64,000 bases of DNA from Osedax frankpressi (Eukaryota > Annelida > Polychaeta > Sabellida > Siboglinidae). The position numbers and the translations under genes are program-made. The stretch spans positions 9,368,789 through 9,432,788 of the forward strand of contig OZ038318.1 of assembly GCA_964035775.1 (NCBI GenBank), in the 5' to 3' direction. Of the stretch, positions 1-12,275 are shown in pieces. How positions within the stretch are numbered: position 1 is the first letter of the stretch; the number at the start of each line of letters is the position of its first letter. The notes beneath the pieces are model-generated. The model did no database searches and had not been told where the DNA came from. It saw nothing but the letters and a program-made list of their open reading frames with translations.

Positions 1-835
1 TTGAGTTTATTTTCTAGGGAGTTTTATATAATTATATTTGACTAATGGTACCAAATATGTCTTTTAAGTCTTACTAGAATATTAAATATTCTTTATTATT
101 TCTTTTCGAAAACTGAACAAAGATTTCAAGTAAGACACTGTATTCGTGGATTGTATGGGAGCTTCTTTTCAATGCCAGTTATATTGCCACTACTATAACA
201 ATATGTTGTCACGTTCCCAAAGTATTTAAGTAGTTATGTATAAGATTGGCAATATTCCGATTAGTCGGAACTTTACTGGATTGCTTGTATTGCAATTGTT
301 TTCCCGGATATCCCTATAGAGGGATTTCGTAGCATGTGGTGATAACATGTTTCATTAGTGTATTCGATCTTATAAAGTTTAGAGAAAAAAGCTTTTTACA
401 ACTCGTTGACCTATTGGTCTTGTTACATGAGGAAATACACATTAAACACAATAGCGAGTAAGTGAAAACTGGAATACACAATCGAAATGGAGTCCCCCAG
501 AAAAGTTTTGGTAATTCAATTGAAATTTGTTCAATCTCAAAAAAAGTTCAGAATTTATCATATGGTTGAATTACGATTTTGATTGAAATATTAATAAATA
601 AAAAGTTAGTATGAAGATACATATCAAGTAACTGGGAATGAATACGAGGTCAATTTGGCTTGGATTTATTTATAGACAGAATAGATAAACTATGGTTACT
701 AGTATACACCTCATATCTATAATTATATACATGAGTTGGGGCTAATTGAGAGGAAAATATGTTAGGAAAGAATCATATTGAAATCGAAATTTGATAGAAA
801 GTATATTACCTCCATTTATTAACTACTATAATGAA
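1..835. other. AT-rich non-coding flank
   Basis: No convincing exon on either strand. It contains a somewhat less AT-rich patch at about 130-360, with an imperfect inverted repeat centred on CCCTATAGAGGG at 310-325. A similar CTATAGAGGG palindrome recurs near 20320, so this patch may belong to a dispersed repeat; that is only a guess. Confidence 0.5.
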
Positions 836-1417
836 TTAAGGGGAGACCGCAGTGATTAAATAATAATAATTTTTTTTTTTATAAATTTATTTTTATTTAC
901 TATTTAGATTAATTTATATGTTATTAATACTGTTGTGAAATTTCAGATTGAAAAACGCAATATAAATTAAATAAATTGAATGTTTATAAGTTTTGTGAAA
1001 ATAATAAATTAGTGAAAAATTGAATAAATTATTTTTATAATTTGTTTGTATAAAACCGTATATATAATGGATTTTCTAAATTTAAAATCGTGAATATTTG
1101 AATATCTATAGTTGTTTATATAGTTGTCAAATATCATATTCACGTGATCGATACAACCAATGCAATCGTTCCAAACAAAACATAACAAACTAATTACCTT
1201 TGTTTGAATTTTCAAAGCATTATTTACGATATTCATTTCATTTTGCGTTTCTTCCTTTTGTAGCTATTTTTTAATATAATTTCTTCACATATATACATTA
1301 ACTACATACTATTATATTATATATCATATTACTTTTGTTATAAGTAAATTCATAAGTAAATTATGGGTCCTAAGAATAAGAGACAGAAGCAGGTCGAAAA
1401 TATGATCAAACAACGAA

Positions 1418-1471
<54 letters not shown>

Positions 1472-2026
1472 ATGTTTAGTATATATGTAGATATCACATT
1501 GAATATTTATATATTCAATAATAATAAACATTGCAAACCATACTATTTTTTTTACTATGCATAATAAATTTATAAATTATAATAAAAGTGCATAAAATTT
1601 GAAGCCGTTTTTCTCAGAATAATTATTTTCACTTGCTTACTGATTTTATATTTGCAATAACTCATTCAATATATTAGTTAATTCATTAATTTTTGTGTGT
1701 GTATAAAGATATTATATATATTTATATAGTTACATTTTTATATTTATATATATCACAATAGATATTTGGTAATATATTTATTTATTCACATAAAAGTGTT
1801 TTTTAAGTTGTTTTTTAAATACTGTATTTCATTGTAATATATAAAAACATTTAAAATGATTTGCTAAAATATAATGATCTAACTATATTCGACTATATAT
1901 TACCAATAAGTAGGTCAACAAATATTGGCACATTTCCAAGTATTGAGTACGTTATTACATTTTATATAGAGCTATATTTCCCTATTCTTTACCATGTTAA
2001 ACGCGATCGCTGCGGTCTCCCCTTAA
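836..2026. mobile_element. TTAA-flanked MITE, piggyBac-like
   Basis: The element proper is 840-2022 (about 1.18 kb). It is bounded by TTAA on both sides (836-839 and 2023-2026), the target-site duplication used by the piggyBac superfamily. The left end reads GGGGAGACCGCAGTGAT; the right end, reverse-complemented, reads GGGGAGACCGCAGCGAT, a 17-bp terminal inverted repeat with one mismatch. The interior is AT-rich, includes a (TA)n tract at about 1420-1463, and has no credible coding sequence, so it is non-autonomous. The TTAA plus inverted ends is seen directly. Assignment to piggyBac is inferred, because the ends start with GGGG rather than the common CCC, and they differ from the piggyBac element at 56.6 kb. 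Confidence 0.72.
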
Positions 2027-2609
2027 AAGAAAATATAAAATAGAAATCAAAAAATAATGATCTACTATAAGAAATATAAGAAGAATATTATAAGATACTA
2101 TTATGGATAAACTGAAATAGCTTTTAAAAGTCGTGTAAGTAAGTAAATAGCTTAAATTATTATATAATCATTTAATGGAAACACTATAATAATGTATTAA
2201 TGTATTAAACGAAAAAAAAGTGATATCAACCAAAATAGAAAGAAAGACTAAATATATAAATCTTTCGTGCGTCGAAAATTGATTATAAAAATATGTTTTT
2301 TAATTTATAAATTAAAATAATAAGGAGAAATAGTAAACCAAAGATAATGTCTATAACTCATAAGTAATTGGAAACAAGATAAAATGATATGATACAAAGA
2401 TCTAAGAATAGTATAAAAAAGAAAAAAGAAATATCGAAAAGTAAATTAAATTAAAAAATTGATATGCAATTTTAAAATTAAAGCAAGAAAGTAAAAATAT
2501 AAGTACATTTTCAAATGACCTTTTAAATTTTTAATTTATATATTTTTTTAACCTATATGTAATTTAATTAGTATCATTGCTTGCCTAATTTATGAATATT
2601 AATATAGTA

Positions 2610-2651
<42 letters not shown>

Positions 2652-3235
2652 TAGTGAATACATAACATTATGTTATTTTATAATATAAATAATATTGCAA
2701 TTCAGTATATTACTATATATATATATTTTTTTTTAATTCATTTATAATTAAGTATTATAAATATCAAATTATAACCATTACTTATGAATAATGTATATAA
2801 TTTCTAACTTGTTGCGTACCATTTCAAAACATACTTATCTATTCTATTTATATATTCATTTTAAGTATTTACTTCATATTTAATTATAGTATGCTTGCCA
2901 ATAAATTTTAGAATTTGAAAATTATAATTAAAAATGAAAATTAAAATATTTTATTATTTTAATGTCAATATTAATGCTTTTTCCTATTAATGATCATACA
3001 TTTCTTGCTAACATATAGGTCTCATGTAATAATTCATAATAACCCATTAGACATATTTAGCGTGTATTTTACTATACATAAAATGAATAATTATATAATT
3101 ATGATTATAAAAATAAATACAAATATTTATTAATTATTTGAATTATATTTTAGGTTAGTTCTGGTAATAATATTAGTGAACTTTTAACTACATTGAAACA
3201 ATTCAAGAGACATATTTATAGTAAAAGTTAATAAA

Positions 3236-3282
<47 letters not shown>

Positions 3283-3727
3283 TGGTTATCACATAAACTA
3301 AATTTAAAATTAATAAAACAATATTAATTTAAAAATAATAGCGGTTTAAATAACCAGATGTTATACATAACTAGTTATATTTAAATATATTTGTAACGAA
3401 GAGAGTATATTCTGCAATAGATTATCAGATTATGAAGATAGTTATAACTATTTAATTTCTATTTCAATATATCTAGATAAATTAGCCTTTAAAGCGAGTA
3501 TACAATTAGGTTTGATTTAAAACATAGTTATAACCTAAAATCATTTATTAGGAATCTATACCACACCTTAATAATTAATTTTGCGTTAACAAGTTTTTCT
3601 ATATTTAAATTCAATTAGAAATGCCATTAAATAAAGATGCTAAATAATATATATCACTATGGTAACTAATTGTATTATTTTATTTTATACGACTTGTAAA
3701 ATGTCATGTATTACATATATTTACAGG
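2027..3727. other. AT-rich non-coding sequence with (TA)n tracts
   Basis: Dense A/T sequence with TA microsatellites at about 2617-2645 and 3241-3278. A short open stretch follows an acceptor-like TTTTAG near 3152 and stops after about 26 codons; I could not assign it. Nothing else is supported. Confidence 0.5.
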
Positions 3728-3838
3728 AGAAGGCATTTTTCTTGGAAGTGTAAAATGCATAGAAATATGGGATGAAGATAAAAACATTATTTTAATATCG
3801 AATACAATAGATGACGATATGGTTATATATATGTTTTA
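3728..3838 (+). pseudogene. piggyBac transposase fragment
   Basis: After an acceptor-like TATTTACAG, an open stretch encodes about 37 residues containing IEIWDEDKNIILISN followed by a D-rich DDDM. PiggyBac transposases have a strand here of the type V-x-W-x-DK-x-(D/E)-V-x-x-LST followed by an acidic pair and MV, and the spacing matches. No terminal repeats or other transposase motifs were found around it, so it is at most an isolated relic. It corresponds to the part of the transposase that the element at 56.6-59.6 kb lacks, so the two could be fragments of one family. The match is short and made by eye. Confidence 0.32.
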
Positions 3839-4228
3839 TTTGTGTATTATTTGGAAGTATTTAGAAACGTGTAAATATATTATATTATATAAATTTAAAT
3901 AAATATAAAAGTTTAAACAATAATAAGATCAGTGGAGAATAAAAGGCAAGTTTGATTAAACACAAATTCTAAAAATAGCATTCGTTACTTAATTAATCAA
4001 GCGCGACACCAAGAAAAATATATGACTATATATATATATATATATATATTTCGTTAGCATAGAAGCTAATGTATTAATTGCCATGCAGTAGATTACTGGT
4101 GTAATTTTCTGGCCGTAATACAAATTAGACTTAAAAAAAATATACAAATGGCGATATATCCACAGATCTTGATCAAGCTTGACCAGAGCTAGAAGAGCTT
4201 GACCAATCACGGTATCGCAAGTGTTTTT

Positions 4229-4247
4229 AGGGAGGGAGGGAGGGAGG

Positions 4248-4297
<50 letters not shown>
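4229..4297. repeat. (GGGA)n/(GA)n microsatellite
   Basis: About five GGGA units pass directly into an uninterrupted GA run, ending in a short TA stretch. It is purine-only on the plus strand. No gene surrounds it. Confidence 0.9.
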
Positions 4298-4299
<2 letters not shown>

Positions 4300-4889
4300 T
4301 ATAGGTATTACTGACATTTTTGGAAATATATATAAAACAACTTAATCAACACATTTTACAATAAAACATCCTTCTTGTTATCAATAATTTATATATAATT
4401 TATACTATAATTAATTAATTAATTAATATGTATATTTTAAGTAAATCCATTTATCAAATTCAGCCTTGTTATAAATAAAGTTGATTTCTTCTTTTTATTT
4501 TCTTTAACATTGCAAGTATAAATTAGATGTTAGATGGCAAAGCTCGAGGTAAAAAGTATTTGTGTTATTCAATTAGTTTACTAATCTGCCGACTTGCGAG
4601 ATTAACTGGGATATGTTATGTAAGGTTTTGATATCGGTGCATTGTTCTTTTGAATTACAATGTTCTAGCTTTCCTTCTGTTATTTGCAGAATGCATATAC
4701 TGTGAACGACGACTACCGCTTATAACAATATCAGTGTATGTCGTCTTATTGTCGTCTAATAGATAAGATATTTTGCTACATCCGTATTCTACATGTGTGC
4801 TTTTCTATTTCGGAACCAAACATGTGGTTACCATGCCTACCAATAATTGTATAATAATAAATATAACATAAGTGCGGTTATTTTTCTAG

Positions 4890-5100
4890 AATCAATCATT
4901 TTACAACTACAATTGATACAATTACAGTTTTGGAGGAACGATAACGATAAAAATGTTTTGGAATCTGAAAATACATATGATATGTATAATGAATTGATTA
5001 CTCCATATATTGATACGCGTAAACTTATGGTAACACAAGGTATTGCATAATATTATAAATCACATTATACATTATATACATATATGTATTATTACTATTA

Positions 5101-5138
<38 letters not shown>

Positions 5139-7973
5139 ATGCAACATTCAATTCGCGCTAATACTAACCACTTGTATAATTTTCAATATTTTACATAAAA
5201 TCTAATTTGATTATTATTATCAAACATTTCACCTCCTTAATAATTTAATTTGACATTGAAACTCATATGTTTATTTGAGGTACAAGGATAAGTACAAATG
5301 TAATTAATGCAAGGTCATACATATCTTATGTATTTGATACAATATTATAATGTTTAATTTAAATTGATACACTTTTTTTAATTCATTAAAACTATTGATT
5401 TATTTCAAAATATTATATTATTTGTATATTTAATAGCCTTTATATAATATAGCATACTATTTAGTTTAATAAATAACCCAACATAAACTATTTAATATTA
5501 TATCAAATTACTAATACTTCCAGATACATTGTTTTTATATAAACATACTATATTAAATATATTATTTGAAATCTAGGTGGTATTATTTTTTTTACATTAT
5601 TTACCAAAAACCGTACGATTTTATGTACCGTATTTCCCGTCACTCCGACAGGTCACACCACTCTACCACTCCAATATATTTGCATGCACACGTCGAGTTA
5701 CGGTTAATGTATACGTTCCGCTATACTCGACCCACTACAGAGTTAAATTATGATACTTCATAAGTTGTCTTATTTAAACAATTTGACTTATTATGTACGG
5801 CATTTAAATAAACTAGCTTTCAGAATATTTTAACTAGTCTATTATTTCTGAAAAAGATCATAATTTACTTTTGTTTCTAAATTAATAATAAAAGAAAAAT
5901 ATATATTCAAAATATAGGGTTTAGGAAAATATACTTTTTTAAAAGTCTAATTTATTAAAATGTGAATTTATAATAAATCATAGAATTCTAAATCATAATG
6001 AAAAATATGTAATTGTAATAATGTTGAATGATTAATCTAAATTTAAAATAAATGTATAACTAAATTATACTAAATGAAAAAAAAAATGTAATTTGGTTAT
6101 ACATTTAACATTATTTCAAACATTCAAAAAAAAGTAAATTTATGATTTCAATAGTTCAATATTATAAAAACTTTTGGAATAATAAATATCAAATTATTAT
6201 ACAACATATCATTTGTTCTATTTACTAAATAGTATTTAGCGTTACTATGTTTTAATATTATTTATTAATTTATTTATTTAATAATATTATTTATTAATAA
6301 TTATAATTATTTTTAAAATGCATACCTCCAGGATACGATTTCACAAAATATTAATTAAGATGTATAACAAAGTAATTTAGTTTTTTAAAATTTTTAATTT
6401 TATTTTAGTAATTATCTAATACATTTATTTAAAATATATGTTATAAGTTTAACTACGTATTCCTTTATTTAAATTTGTATTTAGTTACACATTCCTTTAG
6501 TTACATATTCCTTTAGTTACATATTCCTTTAGTTACATATTCCTTTAATTACACATTCCTTTAGTTACATATTCCTTTAGTTACATATTCCTTTAGTTAC
6601 ATATTCCTTTAGTTACATATTCCTTTAGTTACATATTCCTTTAGTTACATATTCCTTTAGTTACATATTCCTTTAGTTACATATTCCTTTAGTTACATAT
6701 TCCTTTAGTTACATATTCCTTTAGTTACATATTCCTTTAGTTACATATTCCTTTAGTTACATATTCCTTTAGTTACATATTCCTTTAGTTACACATTACT
6801 TTAGTTACATATTCCTTTAGTTACACATTACTTTAGTTACATATTCCTTTAGTTACATATTCCTTTAGTTACACATTCCTTTAGTTACATATTCCTTTAG
6901 TTACATATTCCTTTAGTTACATATTCCTTTAGTTACACATTCCTTTAGTTACATATTCCTTTAGTTACATATTCCTTTAGTTACATATTCCTTTAGTTAC
7001 ACATTCCTTTAGTTACATATTCCTTTAGTTACATATTCCTTTAGTTACACATTACTTTAGTTACATATTCCTTTAGTTACACATTCCTTTAGTTACATAT
7101 TCCTTTAGTTACATATTCCTTTAGTTACATATTCCTTTAGTTACATATTCCTTTAGTTACATATTACTTTAGTTACATATTCCTTTAGTTACATATTCCT
7201 TTAGTTACATATTCCTTTAGTTACACATTACTTTAGTTACACATTACTTTAGTTACATATTCCTTTAGTTACATATTCCTTTAGTTACATATTCCACATA
7301 GCTTGTAATCTCTAATTTATCCCTAAACATTCAATCTGATATCCGATGTATTCCCGTCCTAATTATTATGAGATATATTACTATTATTGGATACATATTG
7401 ATATTTATCTTTAAAATTATATAATTTTTTTAATGTATATTTTTTTGTTATCTTTGCTAAATTTGAAAACCCGCAAGAAACAACACGATGTATTAATTTA
7501 CATAATAATTAAATTACATAATTGTTAACTATTATATAATCTTTTAAAAAATAAAGTATATGTATATATAACTATTGTATATATAATAATAGTTTATTTA
7601 TTTCTATTATATAAAAATATTAATTCTGAATCGAATATTGCCACCTTTTTTATGTATACTCACTATTTCGATTATTTAATAATTTTATTAAATGTGTTCT
7701 GAATATTTATATTATATATAGATACATACCTATACACGTATTAGGTTATTTATAAAAGTCTAATCGTTTTAGTTAAATGGAAGATTCCGTTGTCGTTTTT
7801 TAATAATCTCGTGAAATCTCAAGTTATACCGACAAAAGCCGAAATCGATCTCTTGAATAGTAAAACTAAAGAATTGTTTGCAAATAATGACATGTATAAC
7901 ATACTCACTAAACATAATGTAATGTCTATAGTGTTCATAACCGAAAAAGCTGCCAATGAAATTGTACAGGTAA

Positions 7974-8018
<45 letters not shown>

Positions 8019-8650
8019 AATAGGAATTTTAGCGAAAATATTACAGAATTTAATAATTGGTGAATAGTAGATAAGATAAAATGCAGTAAGAAAAGATTAT
8101 ATAATAAATAGGCATTTTGAAAGGAATTCGATTTATTAAGTTCGATCTTAATAGTAAGGCACTCGAGTTAATAGAATGCCATCGATGCTAATGATAATTT
8201 TACGATATACCGTTCGAATGATACGGCGATATCATCGCTGCGTAACGTATGACGTCACGAAACGAGCTTGAAGCGCGTACCGTACGCCAACGACGCCGAG
8301 AGTATGTGAAGTTGCCCGTTTAGTCTTCGGTGAGTCGAGTGGCGAGCATCGAGCATCAAAGCAATAATTAGACAATAGTATTAAAAGACTTGAGATGATA
8401 TACTACGCGGGTATTTGTATGGAATACTCGTGAAGAGTATTGTGTAGCGTACTAATAAGCAGCACTCGTGTATAGTACATGCGATGAGTACTTGTGTAGT
8501 GTAATATTGATTAAAGTAGTACACTTTAAAATTATAATTATTTGAGTATTATATTCTTCTTAATACTGTAAAATCAATGTTATTTTATCACTTAAAATGA
8601 TATAATTACTAATTGTGTTTCATTAGAATACATTTTATAGATCACAATTA

Positions 8651-8687
<37 letters not shown>

Positions 8688-8721
8688 TTTATGATTTCAG
8701 ATGAATGATAATGTATATTAA
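4890..8721 (+). CDS. Candidate exons of an unrecognised gene (3' part)
   Basis: Three stretches join in phase. Exon 4890-5039 follows TTTTTCTAG, has phase 1 at both ends, and encodes a stretch including FWRNDNDKNVLESENTYDMY. Exon 7773-7969 follows CGTTTTAG, ends CAG|GTAATA, and includes KSQVIPTKAEIDLLNSKTKE and HNVMSIVFITEKAANEIVQ. A tiny terminal exon 8701-8721 follows GATTTCAG and encodes MNDNVY then TAA; an AATAAA lies about 35 bases beyond. The middle exon has mixed base composition unlike its surroundings and is the best supported. I do not recognise the protein: it is hydrophilic, with no signal peptide or membrane segment visible. The 5' end is not identified. A CpG-rich island lies in the last intron, which is odd and weakens the joining of the third exon. 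A spurious chain of open stretches in AT-rich DNA cannot be excluded for exons one and three. Confidence 0.35.
5050..6480. other. AT-rich sequence, no gene seen
   Basis: It includes a (TA)n tract at about 5104-5136 and a less AT-rich patch at 5610-5760 that encodes nothing I recognise. It leads directly into the 16-bp minisatellite. Confidence 0.5.
6481..7295. repeat. 16-bp minisatellite, about 51 copies
   Basis: The unit is TTAGTTACATATTCCT. Copies differ mainly at two positions: ACATATT versus ACACATT, and ATTCCTT versus ATTACTT. These variants recur in several orders, suggesting that blocks of several units were copied together. It sits between the two best exons of the unrecognised gene, so it would be intronic if that gene is real. 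Confidence 0.97.
8150..8370 (+). promoter_or_regulatory. CpG-rich island with a full CRE; possible promoter and 5' exon
   Basis: This patch is strikingly richer in G+C and CpG than the surrounding DNA. It holds a complete palindromic CRE (TGACGTCA) at 8250-8257. Downstream, TCTTCG|GTGAGTCGAG at about 8327 is a near-ideal splice donor, as expected at the end of a non-coding first exon. No ATG-led exon is evident before that donor. It could be the promoter of a plus-strand transcript with a far-off coding part, or a fragment of a mobile element. The island and motif are seen; the role is inferred. Confidence 0.3.
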
Positions 8722-9134
8722 AATGAAGGTATAAACAGAATATTTAAAGTTATCATAAATAAAATGATATATAAAATAGGTTATTTGTTACTTATTGGCG
8801 ATTTTGAAAGATTATACGATAGTTACTATTATTTTCACTAAAGGAGTACTTGTACTTGTACTTTATACTCGTTATACCATAGAACGAAAATAATCAAAAT
8901 ACTTATAAATAACTACAAAGAGAGTTCTTGATTTTGTATGCAAATTTAAAAAAATTGTAATCCATACTTTATTAATATTATTAATTTTATTCAATTATTG
9001 TATAACAATAAAAGTATAAGGCACCTGAATAAAAACACTCACATAAATATTATATTCAATGTATTACTTTACCCAAATTATTAAATTATATTATATTATA
9101 TCTCAAATAATGTGTTATACGATAAATTAGAGAG

Positions 9135-9330
9135 GAGATATTTCTAGAGATATTTCTAGAGATATTTCTAGAGATATTTCTAGAGATATTTCTAGAGATA
9201 TTTCTAGAGATATTTCTAGAGATATTTCTAGAGATATTTCTAGAGATATTTCTAGAGATATTTCTAGAGATATTTCTAGAGATATTTCTAGAGATATTTC
9301 TATATATATTTCTAGAGATATTTCTAGAGA
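9135..9330. repeat. 12-bp minisatellite, about 16 copies
   Basis: The unit is GAGATATTTCTA, nearly perfect, with one altered copy near 9300. Each junction creates TCTAGA. The flanks are AT-rich and non-coding. Confidence 0.97.
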
Positions 9331-9930
9331 ATAAAATTTTACATTTTAATAAATAAAAAGGTATAAAAATCGCAAAATTTGAAAAAGTTCAGAATAATTA
9401 TCTCTATTATGAATATTGCTTGTTATGATTAAATATATTGATATGTATAGATATTAACTACATTGCAGAATATAATTTTAAAATTCAAAGCTATTATCGC
9501 GAAAAATCAAATATTAACATTAATCAACAAATCATATGCAATATACACACAAAATCATATACAATACCTATACACTCATAATTAATAAATATATATATAT
9601 ATAAACATTTATTAAAATTTTTTATATTATTGTCATAGAAAGTTGGATCTTATAAATTCTTCACGTAAATTATAATGATAACTATAAATGTTAATCAATA
9701 ATTTAATAGATAATAAATCGCATATACGACCGTAATCATTTAGTTCATAAATGACTTAAATACGAAATAATATTATAGGATAAACGATATAGTGATTCAT
9801 TATAATATAATATTCAAATATATAATTGAAATATCGTGGAACGGATTTTCAGAATAGGTGTTATTGAACAAACCATCAATTGCATCATATGCGTTACTTC
9901 GCAGTGGCCGATATGGAGGGTACATTTTTT
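9331..9930. other. AT-rich sequence, no gene seen
   Basis: Nothing coding or structural was found between the 12-bp minisatellite and the LINE tail. Confidence 0.5.
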
Positions 9931-9934
9931 TAAA

Positions 9935-11859
9935 ATAGAAAATTCTAACTAGAACCCGAGATATAAATAAAAATGTAAATAGTAAAATAGAATACAGTAA
10001 GATAATATAGGATAAAATATTATGAAATGAAATAGAATAAAACTAGAATAAGAATGGGGAGGACCTCAATCCGGAGACGAGAAGAAGAATTGAGTGGTAC
10101 CCGGGGATCCTTCGATAGCCGCCACTCGCGGCCTCTATCGGTAGGAATATTTAATGCCCGCTTGATATTGTCGTTCTCAGGGACCCATGAGCCCAGCGCA
10201 CCGACTACGAGTGGCATAACTGTGCCAATGTCGGCGTATTTAGACTTTTTGCGGTCGGATGCACTAGCTAGGTTTGAGACTTCATCAAACGAGCACGTCA
10301 CGTCTATAACGATATGTGGATGTATGATGGTGATGTCCGGAATGAGGGCACCTGAACGTAATTTAAGGGAGTGGGGTACGTCCAGGATTTCTAACAGGTT
10401 AGTCAGTATATGTTCTACTGCATCATGACGTTTGGTGTAGTGTAGCAGCATTGAGGAACAGCTAGATACAACGTGCGAAGTAGTCTCCTCCTTTTGGAAA
10501 CATCTTCTGCACATTGTATCGCTCGACACTACCCCCGGAATGAATTTCGTGGGGAGGCAGCCAAGCTTGGCTTTGGACCAGAAGCTCCAAGCCGTGAAGG
10601 AAAGAGGGGTTCTAGCTGAGGTCAAATAGGGGATATCCCCACTTGACTTATCAAGCGACATAGCGCTAGGAACCCTTCCTTGCACGGCTAGAGAGAGGAG
10701 CTTCTCGGACCACCGTTCTCTCAACGCTAACCGGACGGTTCGAACGACCTTAGAAGGCCTGCAAGAGAAGTCATCGATGATAAGTATTAAGTTGTTTCTA
10801 TCATCGGCATCAATCTTGCAGTGCAATCTAGCGGCCGCTTTCCTCGTCCTCGTCCAAATATTTGTCAGGGTGGAGTTGTGCCTGAAAGCGTAAAGGCCTC
10901 CATCGTTGTTCCCTGACAAAAATGTGTGGTGTGATGCAGTAGCACCTTTTAGACCCGTCTCTATGGTCTGCGTAAGTTCCCTTAGAGCTAGCGTACTTAT
11001 CGTATGGTCGCTCGAATTTAGCAGATGTATGCCCTTGGAGAGAGTCCATACATCTGCCTCTTCGATTGAATTGGGAATCGCTAGCCCTCCCACCGATCTG
11101 GTAGCATAAATGAATGAATTCGATGCTCTCTCCGGTAGTTTGCATATGTACTTAAGGAAGGATACAACTTTCTGATCGAGTTTTTTTAATCCTTCCTTAA
11201 ATACTCTACCGGAAGAGAGATCGAATGAAATCGATGGGAGCAGGAAAGCTCGCAGAACTTCGAGCTTTTGCCATGGGGCTAAAAGGCATTCTGCCAGTTT
11301 GTCAATCTTACCTGGGACATCGGTACATAAACTGTATAAATAATTGTAACCGATTGGGATGCCCAGATAAGTTTCGTAGTCTGTCTTTGCTAGTTTTGGG
11401 ATGTTATTGTTATAGATAGTAAATGTTTTGGCGGCAGTTTTGAGTGAGTGATGCGCATTTAGTCGCGTTAAAAGTCAGTCCTAGCAAAGACGATGTATCG
11501 GTAAGTCGGTGCAGTGTATGTTGGAGTGCATCGGCACTCCCTGCTATGATAGCTGTATCATCGGCATAGGTGGTGACCTTGACCGAGGCACCTCCGATGC
11601 TGAATCCGGGATTGATTCGCTTTATCAGCCTCGTTAGTGGCTCGGTTGCCAGATTAAAAATAATCGGACTCAGGCCATCACCTTGACGAACCACCGCTGT
11701 CGAATGGATATTCAGGGAGTGTTCGCCGCCTTGCAGGGAGCTGCAGTTGTCGTTGTAAAGTTCAGTAAGTATTGCCTTTAAACGTTGGTGGATTGGGAGG
11801 GAAAGGAAGAGATTTTTGAGGGTGGTGTGTGGGAGAGAACCGAACGCGTTGCGGAGTTT
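9935..11859 (-). mobile_element. 5'-truncated R2-like (RLE) LINE
   Basis: The minus strand encodes the carboxy half of a non-LTR retrotransposon polyprotein. From about 11859 it opens inside the reverse transcriptase at LRNAFGSLPH (the motif A region) and continues through VRQGDGLSPIIFNLATEPL and the catalytic YADD box (TTYADDTAIIAG, about 11560). One frame change, between about 11440 and 11410, separates this from a second frame open to the stop at 10020. That frame has the thumb region, a CX2CX8HX4C zinc knuckle (CRRC...H....C, about 10500) and a restriction-like endonuclease with PDITI...VIDVTC (about 10300-10340), then the conserved VVGALGSW. A zinc knuckle plus carboxy-terminal endonuclease is the hallmark of the R2/R4/NeSL/Hero group. 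Truncation at the 5' end is typical of target-primed insertion. There is no rDNA around it, so it is not a canonical R2 insertion. The 3' tail boundary is uncertain. Confidence 0.85.
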
Positions 11860-12146
11860 ATATAGTTCATATAGACAGTGTAATTAAAAGTAGCCTATAG
11901 GCTAATATTACAATTCGTAATTGTACCTTATTTGCAATATGTTATCCACAATTGTTAAACTTAGCTTTTATACACGAAACATAACATTATTAAATAGTTA
12001 TGTATGCAATTTATCATAATAATATAAATATTGAAAATAAGTTTATTTACAAATCGGCAGGTTTTTATTAATGCCGTGGGCAATTTGTATTACTGCTCAA
12101 TTTATATGAGGTTCATGACCTAGATTATTTGTTTGTAATTATATGC

Positions 12147-12181
<35 letters not shown>

Positions 12182-12184
12182 ATG

Positions 12185-12215
<31 letters not shown>

Positions 12216-12275
12216 GTGTGTGTGGGTGTGTGTGTGTGTGTGAATGTATGTGTGTGTGTATGTGTGTGTGTATGT
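12147..12275. repeat. (TA)n-(TG)n compound microsatellite
   Basis: A TA run passes into about 105 bases of TG repeats interrupted by TATG and TGAATG. The alternating purine-pyrimidine makes it Z-DNA-prone in principle. Confidence 0.95.

Noticed and set aside
6481-7295. Telomere-like repeat (TTAG-containing unit)
   Set aside because: The 16-bp unit TTAGTTACATATTCCT is not TTAGG or another known telomeric motif, and the position is internal.
10054-10428. A 124-codon plus-strand frame
   Set aside because: Antisense shadow of the LINE endonuclease region, which has clear family motifs on the minus strand.
10828-11145. A 105-codon minus-strand frame
   Set aside because: An alternative frame inside the LINE coding region, without the motifs of the true frame.
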